Below, one piece after another: positions 6,562-13,315 of a stretch of 14,235 bases of DNA (its first letter is position 1; each line of letters begins with the position of its first letter). Source of the DNA: an uncultured Campylobacter sp. (GTDB taxonomy: Bacteria > Campylobacterota > Campylobacteria > Campylobacterales > Campylobacteraceae); the NCBI RefSeq assembly GCF_938017705.1, contig NZ_CALIIS010000094.1, positions 1 through 14,235 on the forward strand. The letters run 5' to 3'. The translations under genes and the position numbers were made by a program. Below the pieces are notes generated by a model. The model ran no database searches. It was not told where the DNA came from and was given only the letters and a program-made list of their open reading frames with translations.

Positions 6562-7559
6562 CAAAACTCCCTATCTATCATATCTCGCACGATTTGCTCC
6601 AGCTTGTCGTTTTTAAATTCCGCCACGGCTTCGAGCGCCTTTTGCCCGTAGGCACGAGCTTCGTTTATACAGCGCTCGATAATGTCGTGCTCGCTAAGCT
6701 TCGCTTTGATCCATGAAATTTCGCTCTCGCGCAACTGCTTTTTAAAAAACGATTTTAGCTTTTGCCGCTGCGCATCATCTAAATTTTCGTATAAATAGAT
6801 GTATGGCAGGGTGGTTTTGCCCTCCGCAAAATCGCTCAGGCTCGGCTTACCGAGCGCTTCTGAGCTTTGCGTCACGTCTAAAATATCATCGATTATCTGA
6901 AAAGCAAGCCCCAAATTTTTGCCGTATTCGCCGAATTTTGCACTCGCGCTTGAAATTTTATCATGATCTTTCGCAGCACTAGAGCTTGAAATTTCGCCCT
7001 CGTTTTCTGTGCGGCTCATATCTGAAATTTCGCCGCGATTTTCCGCGCCGCCGAATTTTAAAAACGCCCCGCAGCGCGCGACTTCTTCGATCAAAGCGGA
7101 GGTTTTTAGATAGATCATCTGCAGATATTTGCTCGCATCGTCGTTGAAATCGTCGCTTAAGCTAACATCCATCAGCTCGCCCACGGCCAGCTTCGTAACG
7201 GCGCCCGAAAGCGCGGCGGCGATGCGGCTTTCAAATTTAGAAAGCTCAAAGTATGCCTTGGAATAGAGTATGTCGCCCAGCATCACGGCGTTTTTGGAGC
7301 CGTAGGTGGCGTTGATCGAGGGCTTGCCGCGGCGCACCGAGCTTTCGTCGATGACGTCATCGTGCAGCAGGCTTGCGGCTTGAATGAGCTCGATGATCGC
7401 GCACAGACGCAGTGATTTTTCATCTTTTTGCGCGATGTTTAGTAGCAGCTTGGAGCGCAATTTTTTACCGGGGCTTAGCCTATCAAACATCTCGCTAGCG
7501 GGCTCGTAGCCGCAGTCTGCGATGAAGCTTTTCATAATTAAATCGATTTGATCTTGCAT
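6561..7559 (-). CDS. ispB: Long-chain polyprenyl diphosphate synthase (octaprenyl/heptaprenyl type)
   Basis: Trans-prenyltransferase that extends farnesyl diphosphate with isopentenyl diphosphate, most likely making the menaquinone side chain. The first aspartate-rich motif is LLHDDVID (Asp67, Asp68, Asp71); the second is FQIIDDILD (224-228), followed by the typical GKPSLSDFAEGKTTLPYI. A plain DDxxD with small residues five positions upstream favours a long-chain rather than a farnesyl synthase; this is inference from known chain-length rules. At 332 residues it is about 35 longer than usual because of a Ser/Glu-rich insert at about 169-207. Its start overlaps the DUF2018 stop (TAATG) and its stop overlaps the hemA start (TGATG). 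Exact chain length cannot be read from sequence, so the ispB symbol is by analogy. Confidence 0.9.
   Translation of the reverse strand: MQDQIDLIMKSFIADCGYEPASEMFDRLSPGKKLRSKLLLNIAQKDEKSLRLCAIIELIQAASLLHDDVIDESSVRRGKPSINATYGSKNAVMLGDILYSKAYFELSKFESRIAAALSGAVTKLAVGELMDVSLSDDFNDDASKYLQMIYLKTSALIEEVARCGAFLKFGGAENRGEISDMSRTENEGEISSSSAAKDHDKISSASAKFGEYGKNLGLAFQIIDDILDVTQSSEALGKPSLSDFAEGKTTLPYIYLYENLDDAQRQKLKSFFKKQLRESEISWIKAKLSEHDIIERCINEARAYGQKALEAVAEFKNDKLEQIVRDMIDREF
6939..7055 (-). repeat. In-frame repeat-derived insertion in the polyprenyl synthase gene
   Basis: About 39 codons between the helix ending GAFLKF and the conserved AKFGEYGKNLGLAFQ. The protein repeats RGEISDMS, EGEISSSS and HDKISSAS. 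On the plus strand, TTGAAATTT or CTGAAATTT recurs about every 36-40 nt, and GAAATTTCGC occurs twice. Hydrophilic, probably a surface loop just before the second aspartate-rich motif. Confidence 0.55.
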
Positions 7560-7804
7560 TATTCGTTGTTGCTTAGGATATTCCCGCTCATTTGCAAAAA
7601 TTTGTCGTTTAGCTCGTCTTGTAGATCCTGCTGCGCGATGAAGCTTTCGATCTCGCGCTCGCTAATGCCGCGCGTTTCGCAGAGCCGCTCACAGGCGATG
7701 AGGCGGATTAGAGCTTCTTCGATTTCGTTTTGCACTAAAGTAGGGCTTGCAGCGGATAAAATTTCAAAAAATTTCTCTCTTGGGCTACCTTCAAAAATAT
7801 CCAT
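7559..7804 (-). CDS. DUF2018 family protein (HP0242-like)
   Basis: An 81-residue, acidic, helix-rich protein at the head of the polyprenyl synthase-hemA-proS operon. It matches from memory the DUF2018 family of Campylobacterota, of which H. pylori HP0242 is a small helical dimer of unknown function in the same gene neighbourhood. The order MDIFEGSPREKFFEIL, then NEIEEALIRLIACERL and SFIAQQDLQDEL fits three or four helices. There is no signal peptide, membrane segment or catalytic motif. The start is supported by AAGGAAGG just upstream and an extended -10 at 7827-7835. The stop overlaps the next ATG by one base, so coupled translation is likely. Family call moderate to high; role unknown. Confidence 0.75.
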   Translation of the reverse strand: MDIFEGSPREKFFEILSAASPTLVQNEIEEALIRLIACERLCETRGISEREIESFIAQQDLQDELNDKFLQMSGNILSNNE

Positions 7805-7826
7805 TTACCTTCCTTAAAATTTCGCG

Positions 7827-7835
7827 ATTATAGCA
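7827..7835 (-). promoter_or_regulatory. Extended -10 promoter of the DUF2018-ispB-hemA-proS operon
   Basis: The minus strand reads TGCTATAAT, a perfect extended -10 box 22 nt upstream of the first ATG. No convincing -35 (CCTAAA at 17 bp) is seen, in keeping with Campylobacter promoters. No other promoter is visible inside the overlapping genes. Confidence 0.65.
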
Positions 7836-8741
7836 AATGTAAAATTTAATTTAGGTTAGGGCGCGGCAAACTATCGGGGGCTTTTAAACATGAGTAATTA
7901 CGCAGATTTTGCACTTGCGTGTGATAAATTTTAAGCTTAAGCGCGGGATTTTGGGCTTTGAATCTATAAATTTTAAAATTTTACTTGTTTGCGAGATAGG
8001 CAGAGCGAGCGGAATTTAAAAATTTAATCTTGGTCGCGTGGCAGATTAAACGCGAAGCTTTGCAGAAGGTGGAATTTTAAATTTACAGATAAGCAGCTTT
8101 ATTTTTTTGCGGAAATTTTAAAATTCTTTGGCGCGAGTGAAATTTTAGGTTTCGCTTGAGCGGATAGAATTCCGCTTTGTTTAAACGGTAAAATTCTTGA
8201 ATTTCGCGTAGGCGGAGAGGATTTTTGCTTTGCTTGTGCGGTAAAATTTTGATTTCTGCGCGGCGGATAAATTCTACTTATGCAAAATCTACTCGCGTGC
8301 ATAACACAGATCAGGCTTTTTAAAATTTTAAAATTCCGCCGCTTTGCGAGAATTTGAAATTTCATGGACGCAGCAAAATTCCAAAATCGCGTTTGCATTA
8401 AATTTTAAGTCTGGTTTTCGAGGCAAATTTTAAATTAAGCCGCGAGAGAGCGTCTTTAAATTTTTAAAATTCCGTCACCTTTTACAGATAGAATTTCATT
8501 TTTCACGCAGATAAAATCGCGCACCACAAAAGCTACTTTTAAAATTTTAAATTCCACTCGCGCAGATGAAATCCCAGTTTCTCATGCTAGTGGAATTTTT
8601 CGCGCAAGGATCATTTTTAAATTTTAATTGCGCTTGCGTTGCACGCGAAGATGGAATTCGCTCCGTTTTAAGAGCCTAAGCGTGATTTTACCCTGCTACA
8701 ATACTACTTTTAATTAGCTATGCCTCAAAAGCCAGGCTGCT
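7836..8741. other. Gene-free, repeat-rich stretch between two minus-strand units
   Basis: About 900 bp without a supportable gene. It is filled with alternating A/T blocks (AAATTTTAAAATT types) and G/C blocks (GCGCGG, CGCTTG). A tandem set of ~25-nt units lies at 8139-8266. CAGATA/CAGATG followed by AAAT or GAAT recurs at 8485, 8508 and 8563. The longest open frame (minus strand, 8099-8398) is only a translation of the repeats. No tRNA, riboswitch or small-RNA signature is recognised. A weak 5-bp stem AAAGC/GCTTT (8728-8743) overlaps the HAD gene stop. Confidence 0.6.
8139..8266 (+). repeat. Tandem degenerate repeat, five units of 25-27 nt
   Basis: Units at 8139-8163, 8164-8188, 8189-8215, 8216-8241 and 8242-8266. 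Each starts with an A/T block (GAAATTTTAG, ATAGAATTCC, TAAAATTCTT, AGAGGATTTTT, TAAAATTTTG) and ends with CGG after a G/C-rich part (GAGCGG, AAACGG, AGGCGG, TGTGCGG, CGGCGG). The units are too divergent and too closely packed for a CRISPR array, and there is no spacer pattern. Confidence 0.6.
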
Positions 8742-9656
8742 TTAAATTCCGCCGATGATTTCGCGCGCTTGCGCGATGCTTAGGGCATTACGGCTTAGTT
8801 CGCTAGGCTCGCCAAACCCCCAGCATACCTGCAAATACTCAAGTTTTGCGCCTCTTAGATCTGCCAAATTTGCTTGAAAGCATCGCGCCGCCGCAGTTTG
8901 TGAGTCTTCCGTCGCTTCTGCTTTTGCGGAAATTTTGGCGCCTTTAAAGCTTAGCGTTGCCGCTCCGTCAGCATCTGTGTCGTTAGGGCGGAATTTTTCA
9001 TCTGCGTTAAGATTTTCGCCGCAAGAGCTTAATCCTCTGCTGCTAGCGCTGAAATTCTTTCTACTAGTGTCACGGCTGGCATTTAAGCTCTCGCCGTCAT
9101 TGCCGCCTTGAAATTCTAAATTTTGTAAGAATTCCGCGCCACGGATTGCGGCTAGCTCATCTTTTTTGCTATCACCTAAAAAAATCGCGTTTTTGTGCGG
9201 TGAGCATGCAATTACGTGTAGCAGCATCACAGGGTTGGGTTTTGATGGCATCTGCTCGTTCGCGCCTACGACCAGATCAAATAGCCTGCGCACCCCCGTT
9301 TTTTCTAAGATCGCGCTTAGGGTATAGGAAGGCGCATTAGAAGCGACTGCGAGAAAAAATCCTGCTTTTTTGCACGAGTGCAAAAGATCTTCGATACCTT
9401 CGTAAAGCACGGCGAAATCGCGGTAATTGCTTACGAATTCTTTTTCAAAAAACGCAAGCTCTTCGGCACTTGCTTCGGTTTTTCCATAAAATTCCAAAAA
9501 GGCGTTCTTGCTCGGATCGTTTATCGTGCGGACGATGAAATTCTTTTGCAGCGGTGCTAGACCGTAGAGCTCGCGGCGAGTGTTATTGACGCTGATTTCG
9601 ATCGCGCGCGAGGAGTCGAGCAGCGTGCCATCCATATCAAAAATCACGGTTTTCAT
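8742..9656 (-). CDS. HAD-superfamily phosphatase (phosphoglycolate phosphatase-like) with a large insertion
   Basis: Cytoplasmic haloacid dehalogenase-type hydrolase. Motif I is DMDGTLLDSS (nucleophile Asp7, acid/base Asp9), motif II is VASNAP (Ser106), motif III Lys is in PSKPNP (Lys139), and motif IV is FLGDSKKDELAAI (Asp162 and Asp166). The helical cap lies between motifs I and II (about 15-85). The phosphate-ester substrate is unknown. At 304 residues it is roughly 90 longer than its class because residues about 177-272 interrupt the end of the Rossmann core between IRGAEF and the conserved tail EYLQVCWGFGEPS. The insert contains CGENLNADEKF, like the ENP repeats in hemA. The catalytic set is complete. 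The start lies directly after the upstream stop codon, with no gap, so co-translation is likely. Confidence 0.88.
   Translation of the reverse strand: MKTVIFDMDGTLLDSSRAIEISVNNTRRELYGLAPLQKNFIVRTINDPSKNAFLEFYGKTEASAEELAFFEKEFVSNYRDFAVLYEGIEDLLHSCKKAGFFLAVASNAPSYTLSAILEKTGVRRLFDLVVGANEQMPSKPNPVMLLHVIACSPHKNAIFLGDSKKDELAAIRGAEFLQNLEFQGGNDGESLNASRDTSRKNFSASSRGLSSCGENLNADEKFRPNDTDADGAATLSFKGAKISAKAEATEDSQTAAARCFQANLADLRGAKLEYLQVCWGFGEPSELSRNALSIAQAREIIGGI
8841..9128 (-). repeat. In-frame repeat-derived insertion in the HAD phosphatase gene
   Basis: About 96 codons rich in Ser, Ala, Asn, Asp and Gly near the end of the HAD core. The plus strand contains GGCGGAATTTTTCATCTGCG near 8990, GATTTTCGCC at 9011-9020 (also within the hemA insert at 5682 and 5772), and GAAATTC blocks near 9050 and 9109. 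Boundaries are estimated from the conserved flanks. Confidence 0.55.
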
Positions 9657-10013
9657 CTAATAATCCTTTAAAAAATCGATTTTGTGCTTGTCTTTTTTGT
9701 AACTCTTATTATTTTTGAGCTTTTGCAAAGCGTTTGCTTCATGCTGCAGTGCCGATCTAAACGCAGCATCGCCGATCTGTCCTGCCTCGCTAGCATCAAG
9801 GACGTTTTTAGCAAAGCTCTCAAGCGCCTTGGTGTAGGGACTATCGAGATTTGTAGCGGCCGCTTTAGATAAAATTTCATAGTTTTTAGCTATTCGCTTC
9901 GCAAAAAGCTCTGCGTCGAAATCCTCGCGCTTTAGCAGTGCTACGGCGGATTTTACGAAGCGTTCTAACGCGCGGATATATTTAACGCGCTCATCTTTTT
10001 CTTTGATTTGCAT
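9657..10013 (-). CDS. Conserved-looking hypothetical helical protein
   Basis: A 118-residue protein I do not recognise. It is basic, rich in Lys, Ala, Glu and Leu, predicted almost wholly helical, with no signal peptide, membrane segment, Cys motif or catalytic signature. The C-terminal 20 residues are very basic (KNNKSYKKDKHK), which could bind nucleic acid or simply be surface. Support for it being real: a good extended -10 promoter upstream, codon use like its neighbours, and a stop codon abutting the HAD gene ATG with no spacer. A similar hypothetical-HAD pair exists, from memory, in C. jejuni near glyS; not verified. Confidence 0.7.
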   Translation of the reverse strand: MQIKEKDERVKYIRALERFVKSAVALLKREDFDAELFAKRIAKNYEILSKAAATNLDSPYTKALESFAKNVLDASEAGQIGDAAFRSALQHEANALQKLKNNKSYKKDKHKIDFLKDY

Positions 10014-10037
10014 GATTTTTCCTTAATTAAAGCGCGC

Positions 10038-10046
10038 ATTATAGCA
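10038..10046 (-). promoter_or_regulatory. Extended -10 promoter for the hypothetical-HAD pair
   Basis: Minus strand TGCTATAAT, 24 nt upstream of the ATG at 10013 and the same nonamer as the DUF2018 operon promoter. It lies in the same 194-bp divergent region as the sulfur operon promoter. Confidence 0.65.
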
Positions 10047-10128
10047 AAATTCGAAATTTTGGCAAAATTACGCATATTGTAAAACTATATTTTAATAACA
10101 TTTTTTCTATAAATCCTGTATTATAGGC

Positions 10129-10169
10129 ATTTTAAAATCATATAAAAATACTTGACTTTATTTTAAAAT
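10129..10169. promoter_or_regulatory. Pair of ATTTTAAAAT palindromes around the metY promoter, candidate operator
   Basis: Perfect 10-bp palindromes at 10129-10138 and 10160-10169 are 31 bp apart, about three helical turns, so they would face the same side of DNA. The second lies inside the spacer of the metY promoter. They could bind the Rrf2 regulator encoded in the operon, but the motif type is common in this AT-biased sequence, so this is only a candidate. Confidence 0.3.
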
Positions 10170-10180
10170 TTAGCTATTAT
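10152..10180 (+). promoter_or_regulatory. Sigma70 promoter of the metY-rrf2-cysK operon
   Basis: -35 TTGACT (10152-10157), 17-bp spacer, -10 TATTAT (10175-10180). This is the best canonical promoter in the window. The ATG is at 10208 behind AAAGGA. A -35 this good is unusual for Campylobacter and fits a repressor-controlled promoter. Confidence 0.75.
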
Positions 10181-10207
10181 TCGTCAAATTTTTTACAAAG
10201 GACGAAA

Positions 10208-11479
10208 ATGCAAAAAGAAACCCTCGCAACTCACTTCGGTTACGATTCTATCGCCGGCTACGGCACAATGGCGGTTCCGATCTATCAAAGCACCGCGTTT
10301 AACTTCGGTTCTAGCAAAAAGGCTGCCGATCGCTTCGCGCTGCGTGATCTAGGACCGATTTATGGGCGTTTGACAAATCCTACTACTGATGTTTTTGAGG
10401 CGCGACTTGCGGCGCTGGAAAACGGCAAAGCTGCAATCGCGGTCTCTAGTGGGCAGGCGGCGATATTTTTTGCGGTGGCAAATTTAGCCGCAGCGGGCGA
10501 AAATATCATCATCGCCGAGAAAATTTACGGCGGCGCGACCACGCTTTTGGCGCACACGATCAAGCGTTTTGGCATCGAAGCTAGGGTTTTTGACTCCGAA
10601 ACGGCAGATAATTTGGAAGGGTTAATCGACGATAAGACTAGAGCGATCTTTTTTGAGACGCTTTCAAATCCTCAAATTTCAGTTGCAAATACCGCTAAAA
10701 TCGCTACAATCGCAAATAAGCACGGCGTAGTAACGATTGCGGATAACACGATCCCAAGCCCTGCGCTTTACAATCCGCTTGATGACGGCGCCGATGTCGT
10801 AATCCACAGCGCTAGCAAATATATAAGCGGGCAGGGGCTTAGCATCGCAGGCGCGATCGTTTCGGGCAAAGGATTAAATTCCAAACTCAAAGGCAATCCG
10901 CGTTACGCGCATTTTAACGAGCCTGATGATAGCTACCACGGCTTAGTTTATGCAGATTTAGTAGATAATTTCGACATTTATACGCTTAGGATTCGCTTGT
11001 CCTTGCTTCGCGATATTGGTGCGACGCTATCGCCGTTTAACGCGTTTCAGCTCATCCAGGGGCTTGAAACACTGCCGCTTCGTATGCAAAAACACTCGCA
11101 AAACGCGCTAAAGATCGCAGAATTTTTGCAAAATCATCCGAAGGTAAAGCAGGTCAATTATCCGGGGCTTGCAAGCTCGCCGTTTAATGCCGCGATCAAA
11201 GCGAAATTTAAAAACGGCTATGCAAGCAGTCTGATGAGTTTCATCGTAGATAGCGAAGAAACAGCGCTAAAGGCGGTTAGTAAGGTTAAAATTTTCTCTG
11301 TCGTAGCAAATATCGGCGATACGAAGTCGATCATCACTCATCCTGCGAGCACGACGCATTCGCAGCTAAACGAGGAGCAGCTAAACCGCGCTGGCGTGCC
11401 TGCGAGCTTAATCCGCCTAAGCGTGGGTATAGAGGACGCGAATGATTTGATTTCCGATCTTAGCGAGGCACTGAAATAA
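10208..11479 (+). CDS. metY: O-acetylhomoserine sulfhydrylase (aminocarboxypropyltransferase)
   Basis: PLP enzyme of the Cys/Met metabolism family that makes homocysteine (for methionine) from O-acetylhomoserine and sulfide. The 423-residue length and the opening ETLATHFGY are typical of MetY rather than the shorter MetB/MetC. Visible are YGRLTNPT (52-59, phosphate contacts from the neighbouring subunit), SSGQAA (80-85), ADNT with the pyridine-binding Asp179, and the Schiff-base Lys204 in HSASKYISGQG. The tail RLSVGIEDANDL binds the substrate carboxylate. It is the first gene of the operon; the stop overlaps the regulator start (TAATG). A cystathionine gamma-synthase activity cannot be excluded from sequence, but the length and the internal insertions favour MetY. 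Confidence 0.93.
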   Translation: MQKETLATHFGYDSIAGYGTMAVPIYQSTAFNFGSSKKAADRFALRDLGPIYGRLTNPTTDVFEARLAALENGKAAIAVSSGQAAIFFAVANLAAAGENIIIAEKIYGGATTLLAHTIKRFGIEARVFDSETADNLEGLIDDKTRAIFFETLSNPQISVANTAKIATIANKHGVVTIADNTIPSPALYNPLDDGADVVIHSASKYISGQGLSIAGAIVSGKGLNSKLKGNPRYAHFNEPDDSYHGLVYADLVDNFDIYTLRIRLSLLRDIGATLSPFNAFQLIQGLETLPLRMQKHSQNALKIAEFLQNHPKVKQVNYPGLASSPFNAAIKAKFKNGYASSLMSFIVDSEETALKAVSKVKIFSVVANIGDTKSIITHPASTTHSQLNEEQLNRAGVPASLIRLSVGIEDANDLISDLSEALK

Positions 11480-11892
11480 TGGCACTTTTAAGCACAAAGG
11501 GCGTTTATGGGCTGGCTGCAATTTTGCAGATCGCCAAAGCTAGCGAAGTAGCGCCGATAAGTATAAAAGAGATAGCCGAGCGTACGGGAGTTTCTAAGAA
11601 TTATTTGGAGCAAATTCTAAATACCCTTAGAAACGAAAAGCTAGTGTGTAGCATCAAAGGTAAAAACGGCGGTTATCACCTAGCCAGAGATGCTAGTGAG
11701 ATTTCTTTCGGTGAAATTTTTACCGCTCTTGAAAAGGATCTGCGGATGACTAGCATTCAGATGAGCGATCCCGGACTGCGGGCGTTTTTTGAGAAATTCG
11801 ACGTTAAGCTGGCAGAGATATTTAACGAGCCTCTAAGCAGCTATGAGGAGATGATGGCGCGAAGCGTCCAGTATTTAAATTTCAGCATTTAA
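11479..11892 (+). CDS. Rrf2-family regulator, CymR-like
   Basis: A 137-residue winged-helix regulator, probably sensing cysteine status. The N-terminal wHTH reads STKGVYGLAAILQIA, ISIKEIAERTGVSKNYLEQIL (recognition helix about 42-55) and a wing at KGKNGGYHLAR. It lacks the three-cysteine cluster of IscR and NsrR: its single Cys (LVCSIKG) lies in the DNA-binding domain, so no Fe-S cluster is expected. Placement between metY and cysK matches CymR logic, where in Bacillus subtilis CymR acts in complex with CysK. The protein ends in NFSI; a C-terminal Ile is the anchor used by CysE to enter the CysK active site. Start ATG overlaps the metY stop. Function as sulfur regulator is inference; the family call is firm. 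Confidence 0.88.
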   Translation: MALLSTKGVYGLAAILQIAKASEVAPISIKEIAERTGVSKNYLEQILNTLRNEKLVCSIKGKNGGYHLARDASEISFGEIFTALEKDLRMTSIQMSDPGLRAFFEKFDVKLAEIFNEPLSSYEEMMARSVQYLNFSI

Positions 11893-11901
11893 AGGAAAAA
11901 T

Positions 11902-12816
11902 ATGAAAATAGCAAACGATGTTACGGAGCTCATCGGCAATACTCCGTTAGTTAGAATCAATACGTTTGGCAAAAATGCCCTCATCCTAGCCAAGGCGGAA
12001 TTTTTAAACCCAAGCCACTCGGTCAAGGATCGCATCGCGTGGCAGATCGTAAAAGACGCGCTAAGCTCGGGCAAAATCGATAAAAATAGCGTTTTGATAG
12101 AGCCTACCAGCGGAAACACGGGCGTGGGGCTTGCGATGATCGCGGCGAAGCTCGGTATGAAGCTCATCCTAACGATGCCAAGCTCGATGAGTATCGAGCG
12201 CCAAAAGCTCATCGCCGCATTCGGGGCTAAAATCGAACTAACCGATCCAAAATTCGGAATGAAAGGCGCGGTAGATAGGGCAAATGAGCTGGCTGCGAGC
12301 ACTCCAAATAGCTTTATCCCGAGCCAGTTTGATAACCCAAGCAATCCAAAAGCGCATTTTCAAAGCACTGGACCTGAAATTTGGGAGCAAAGCGGCGGTA
12401 AGGTAGATATTTTAGTCGCGGGATTTGGTACCGGCGGCACGCTCAGCGGCACGGCGAAATTTTTAAAATCTAAAAATCCAAACCTCAAAGCCTACGGCGT
12501 GGAGCCTGCTAGTTCGCCGCTTCTTACGTGCGGCAGTGCGGGCGGCCATAAAATCCAGGGCATCGGCGCAAATTTTATCCCTGATAATCTTGATAGAAGC
12601 GTCATCGACGGCTTTTTGAGCGTTGAGAACGACGATGCGTTTGCGGCAGCTAGACAGCTGGCACAAAAAGAGGGCTTGCTCGTGGGCATCTCAAGCGGTG
12701 CGAACGTTTATGCTGCCGCGCAGATCGCTGCCAAGCCCGAGAACAAGGGCAAAGTGATCGTTACGATCCTCTGCGATACCGGCGAGAGGTATCTTTCTAC
12801 CGAGCTTTTCAAATAG
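11902..12816 (+). CDS. cysK: Cysteine synthase (O-acetylserine sulfhydrylase)
   Basis: PLP enzyme making cysteine from O-acetylserine and sulfide in the cytoplasm. The 304-residue length is typical. Visible are IGNTPLVR (11-18), the Schiff-base Lys42 in NPSHSVKDRIAW, the substrate loop PTSGNTG (68-74), the PLP phosphate loop GFGTGGTLSG (about 172-181), and GISSGAN with the Ser that contacts the pyridine nitrogen. It ends in the usual GERYLSTELF. Asn rather than Gly patterns in the Lys42 region fit CysK more than CysM. It follows the Rrf2 gene by 9 bp with AAAGGA, clearly one transcript. No convincing terminator is seen after the stop. Confidence 0.94.
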   Translation: MKIANDVTELIGNTPLVRINTFGKNALILAKAEFLNPSHSVKDRIAWQIVKDALSSGKIDKNSVLIEPTSGNTGVGLAMIAAKLGMKLILTMPSSMSIERQKLIAAFGAKIELTDPKFGMKGAVDRANELAASTPNSFIPSQFDNPSNPKAHFQSTGPEIWEQSGGKVDILVAGFGTGGTLSGTAKFLKSKNPNLKAYGVEPASSPLLTCGSAGGHKIQGIGANFIPDNLDRSVIDGFLSVENDDAFAAARQLAQKEGLLVGISSGANVYAAAQIAAKPENKGKVIVTILCDTGERYLSTELFK

Positions 12817-13120
12817 ACGGCGGTTTTTGCACGAGCAGGCCGTTGGCGCGGTAATTTTACGCATTTTATGCAGACGTGCAGCTTTGCGCGATTAAATTTC
12901 ACGCTGACGCCGGAATCGGTGCGATGAGTTTTGCGCGATTGTGCGGGTTATTGCAACGATTACGCGATTATATTTTACATTTTTGCGTTACGTAGGCGAT
13001 AGATTTACGCGATAATTTCTGCGCGGGCGAAGCGATAGTCGCGATGGTTGCGCGATGAGTTTATGTGAGCATAACGATTTTTTGCTTTGTCGATTTTACG
13101 TTTATTGATTTGTTGATTTA

Positions 13121-13201
13121 TCAGCTCGCCGCCCGTCGCGAGATAAAATTTAGCCCCAAAATGGACTAAATTTTAAAATTTTATCTTACGCGCCGAGCTG
13201 A
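13121..13201. repeat. Large imperfect inverted repeat
   Basis: The left arm (13121-13151) begins TCAGCTCG and ends AGATAAAATTT; the right arm (13176-13201) begins AAATTTTATCT and ends CGAGCTGA. The outer 8 bp and inner 11 bp are perfect, separated by an unequal G/C-rich middle (12 nt on the left, 7 on the right). The loop has its own CTAAATTTTA that could pair alternatively with the left arm. It could be a terminator for the sulfur operon 300 bp upstream, a miniature element, or a structured RNA. Confidence 0.6.
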
Positions 13202-13315
13202 TTTCGGGTGCGCTATGTATAACGGCGCGGTCGCGCAATACGCAGGCATTAAATTTTAAAACTGCTAAGGCCGCTAAATCTGCGCGATCCGTACGCCGCA
13301 AAATTTTATATCGCC

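Noticed and set aside
8139..8266. Possible CRISPR array
   Set aside because: Units are divergent, directly adjacent and without unique spacers; no cas gene is present.
8099..8398. 99-residue open frame on the minus strand with repeats such as AQAKQK and AQAKPK
   Set aside because: It is the translation of the tandem DNA repeats; there is no ribosome site or recognisable domain, and its periodicity comes from the ~25-nt units.
7836..8741. tRNA or small RNA gene in the large gene-free stretch
   Set aside because: No cloverleaf, no conserved T-loop sequence (GTTCGAATC type) and no clear promoter-terminator pair were found by eye.
11889..12344. 151-residue open frame antisense to cysK
   Set aside because: cysK on the other strand has all family motifs; the antisense frame has no ribosome site or family signal.
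12888..13056. GCGAT cluster as a replication origin with DnaA boxes
   Set aside because: No TTATCCACA-like boxes, no dnaA or dnaN nearby; only pentamer similarity.
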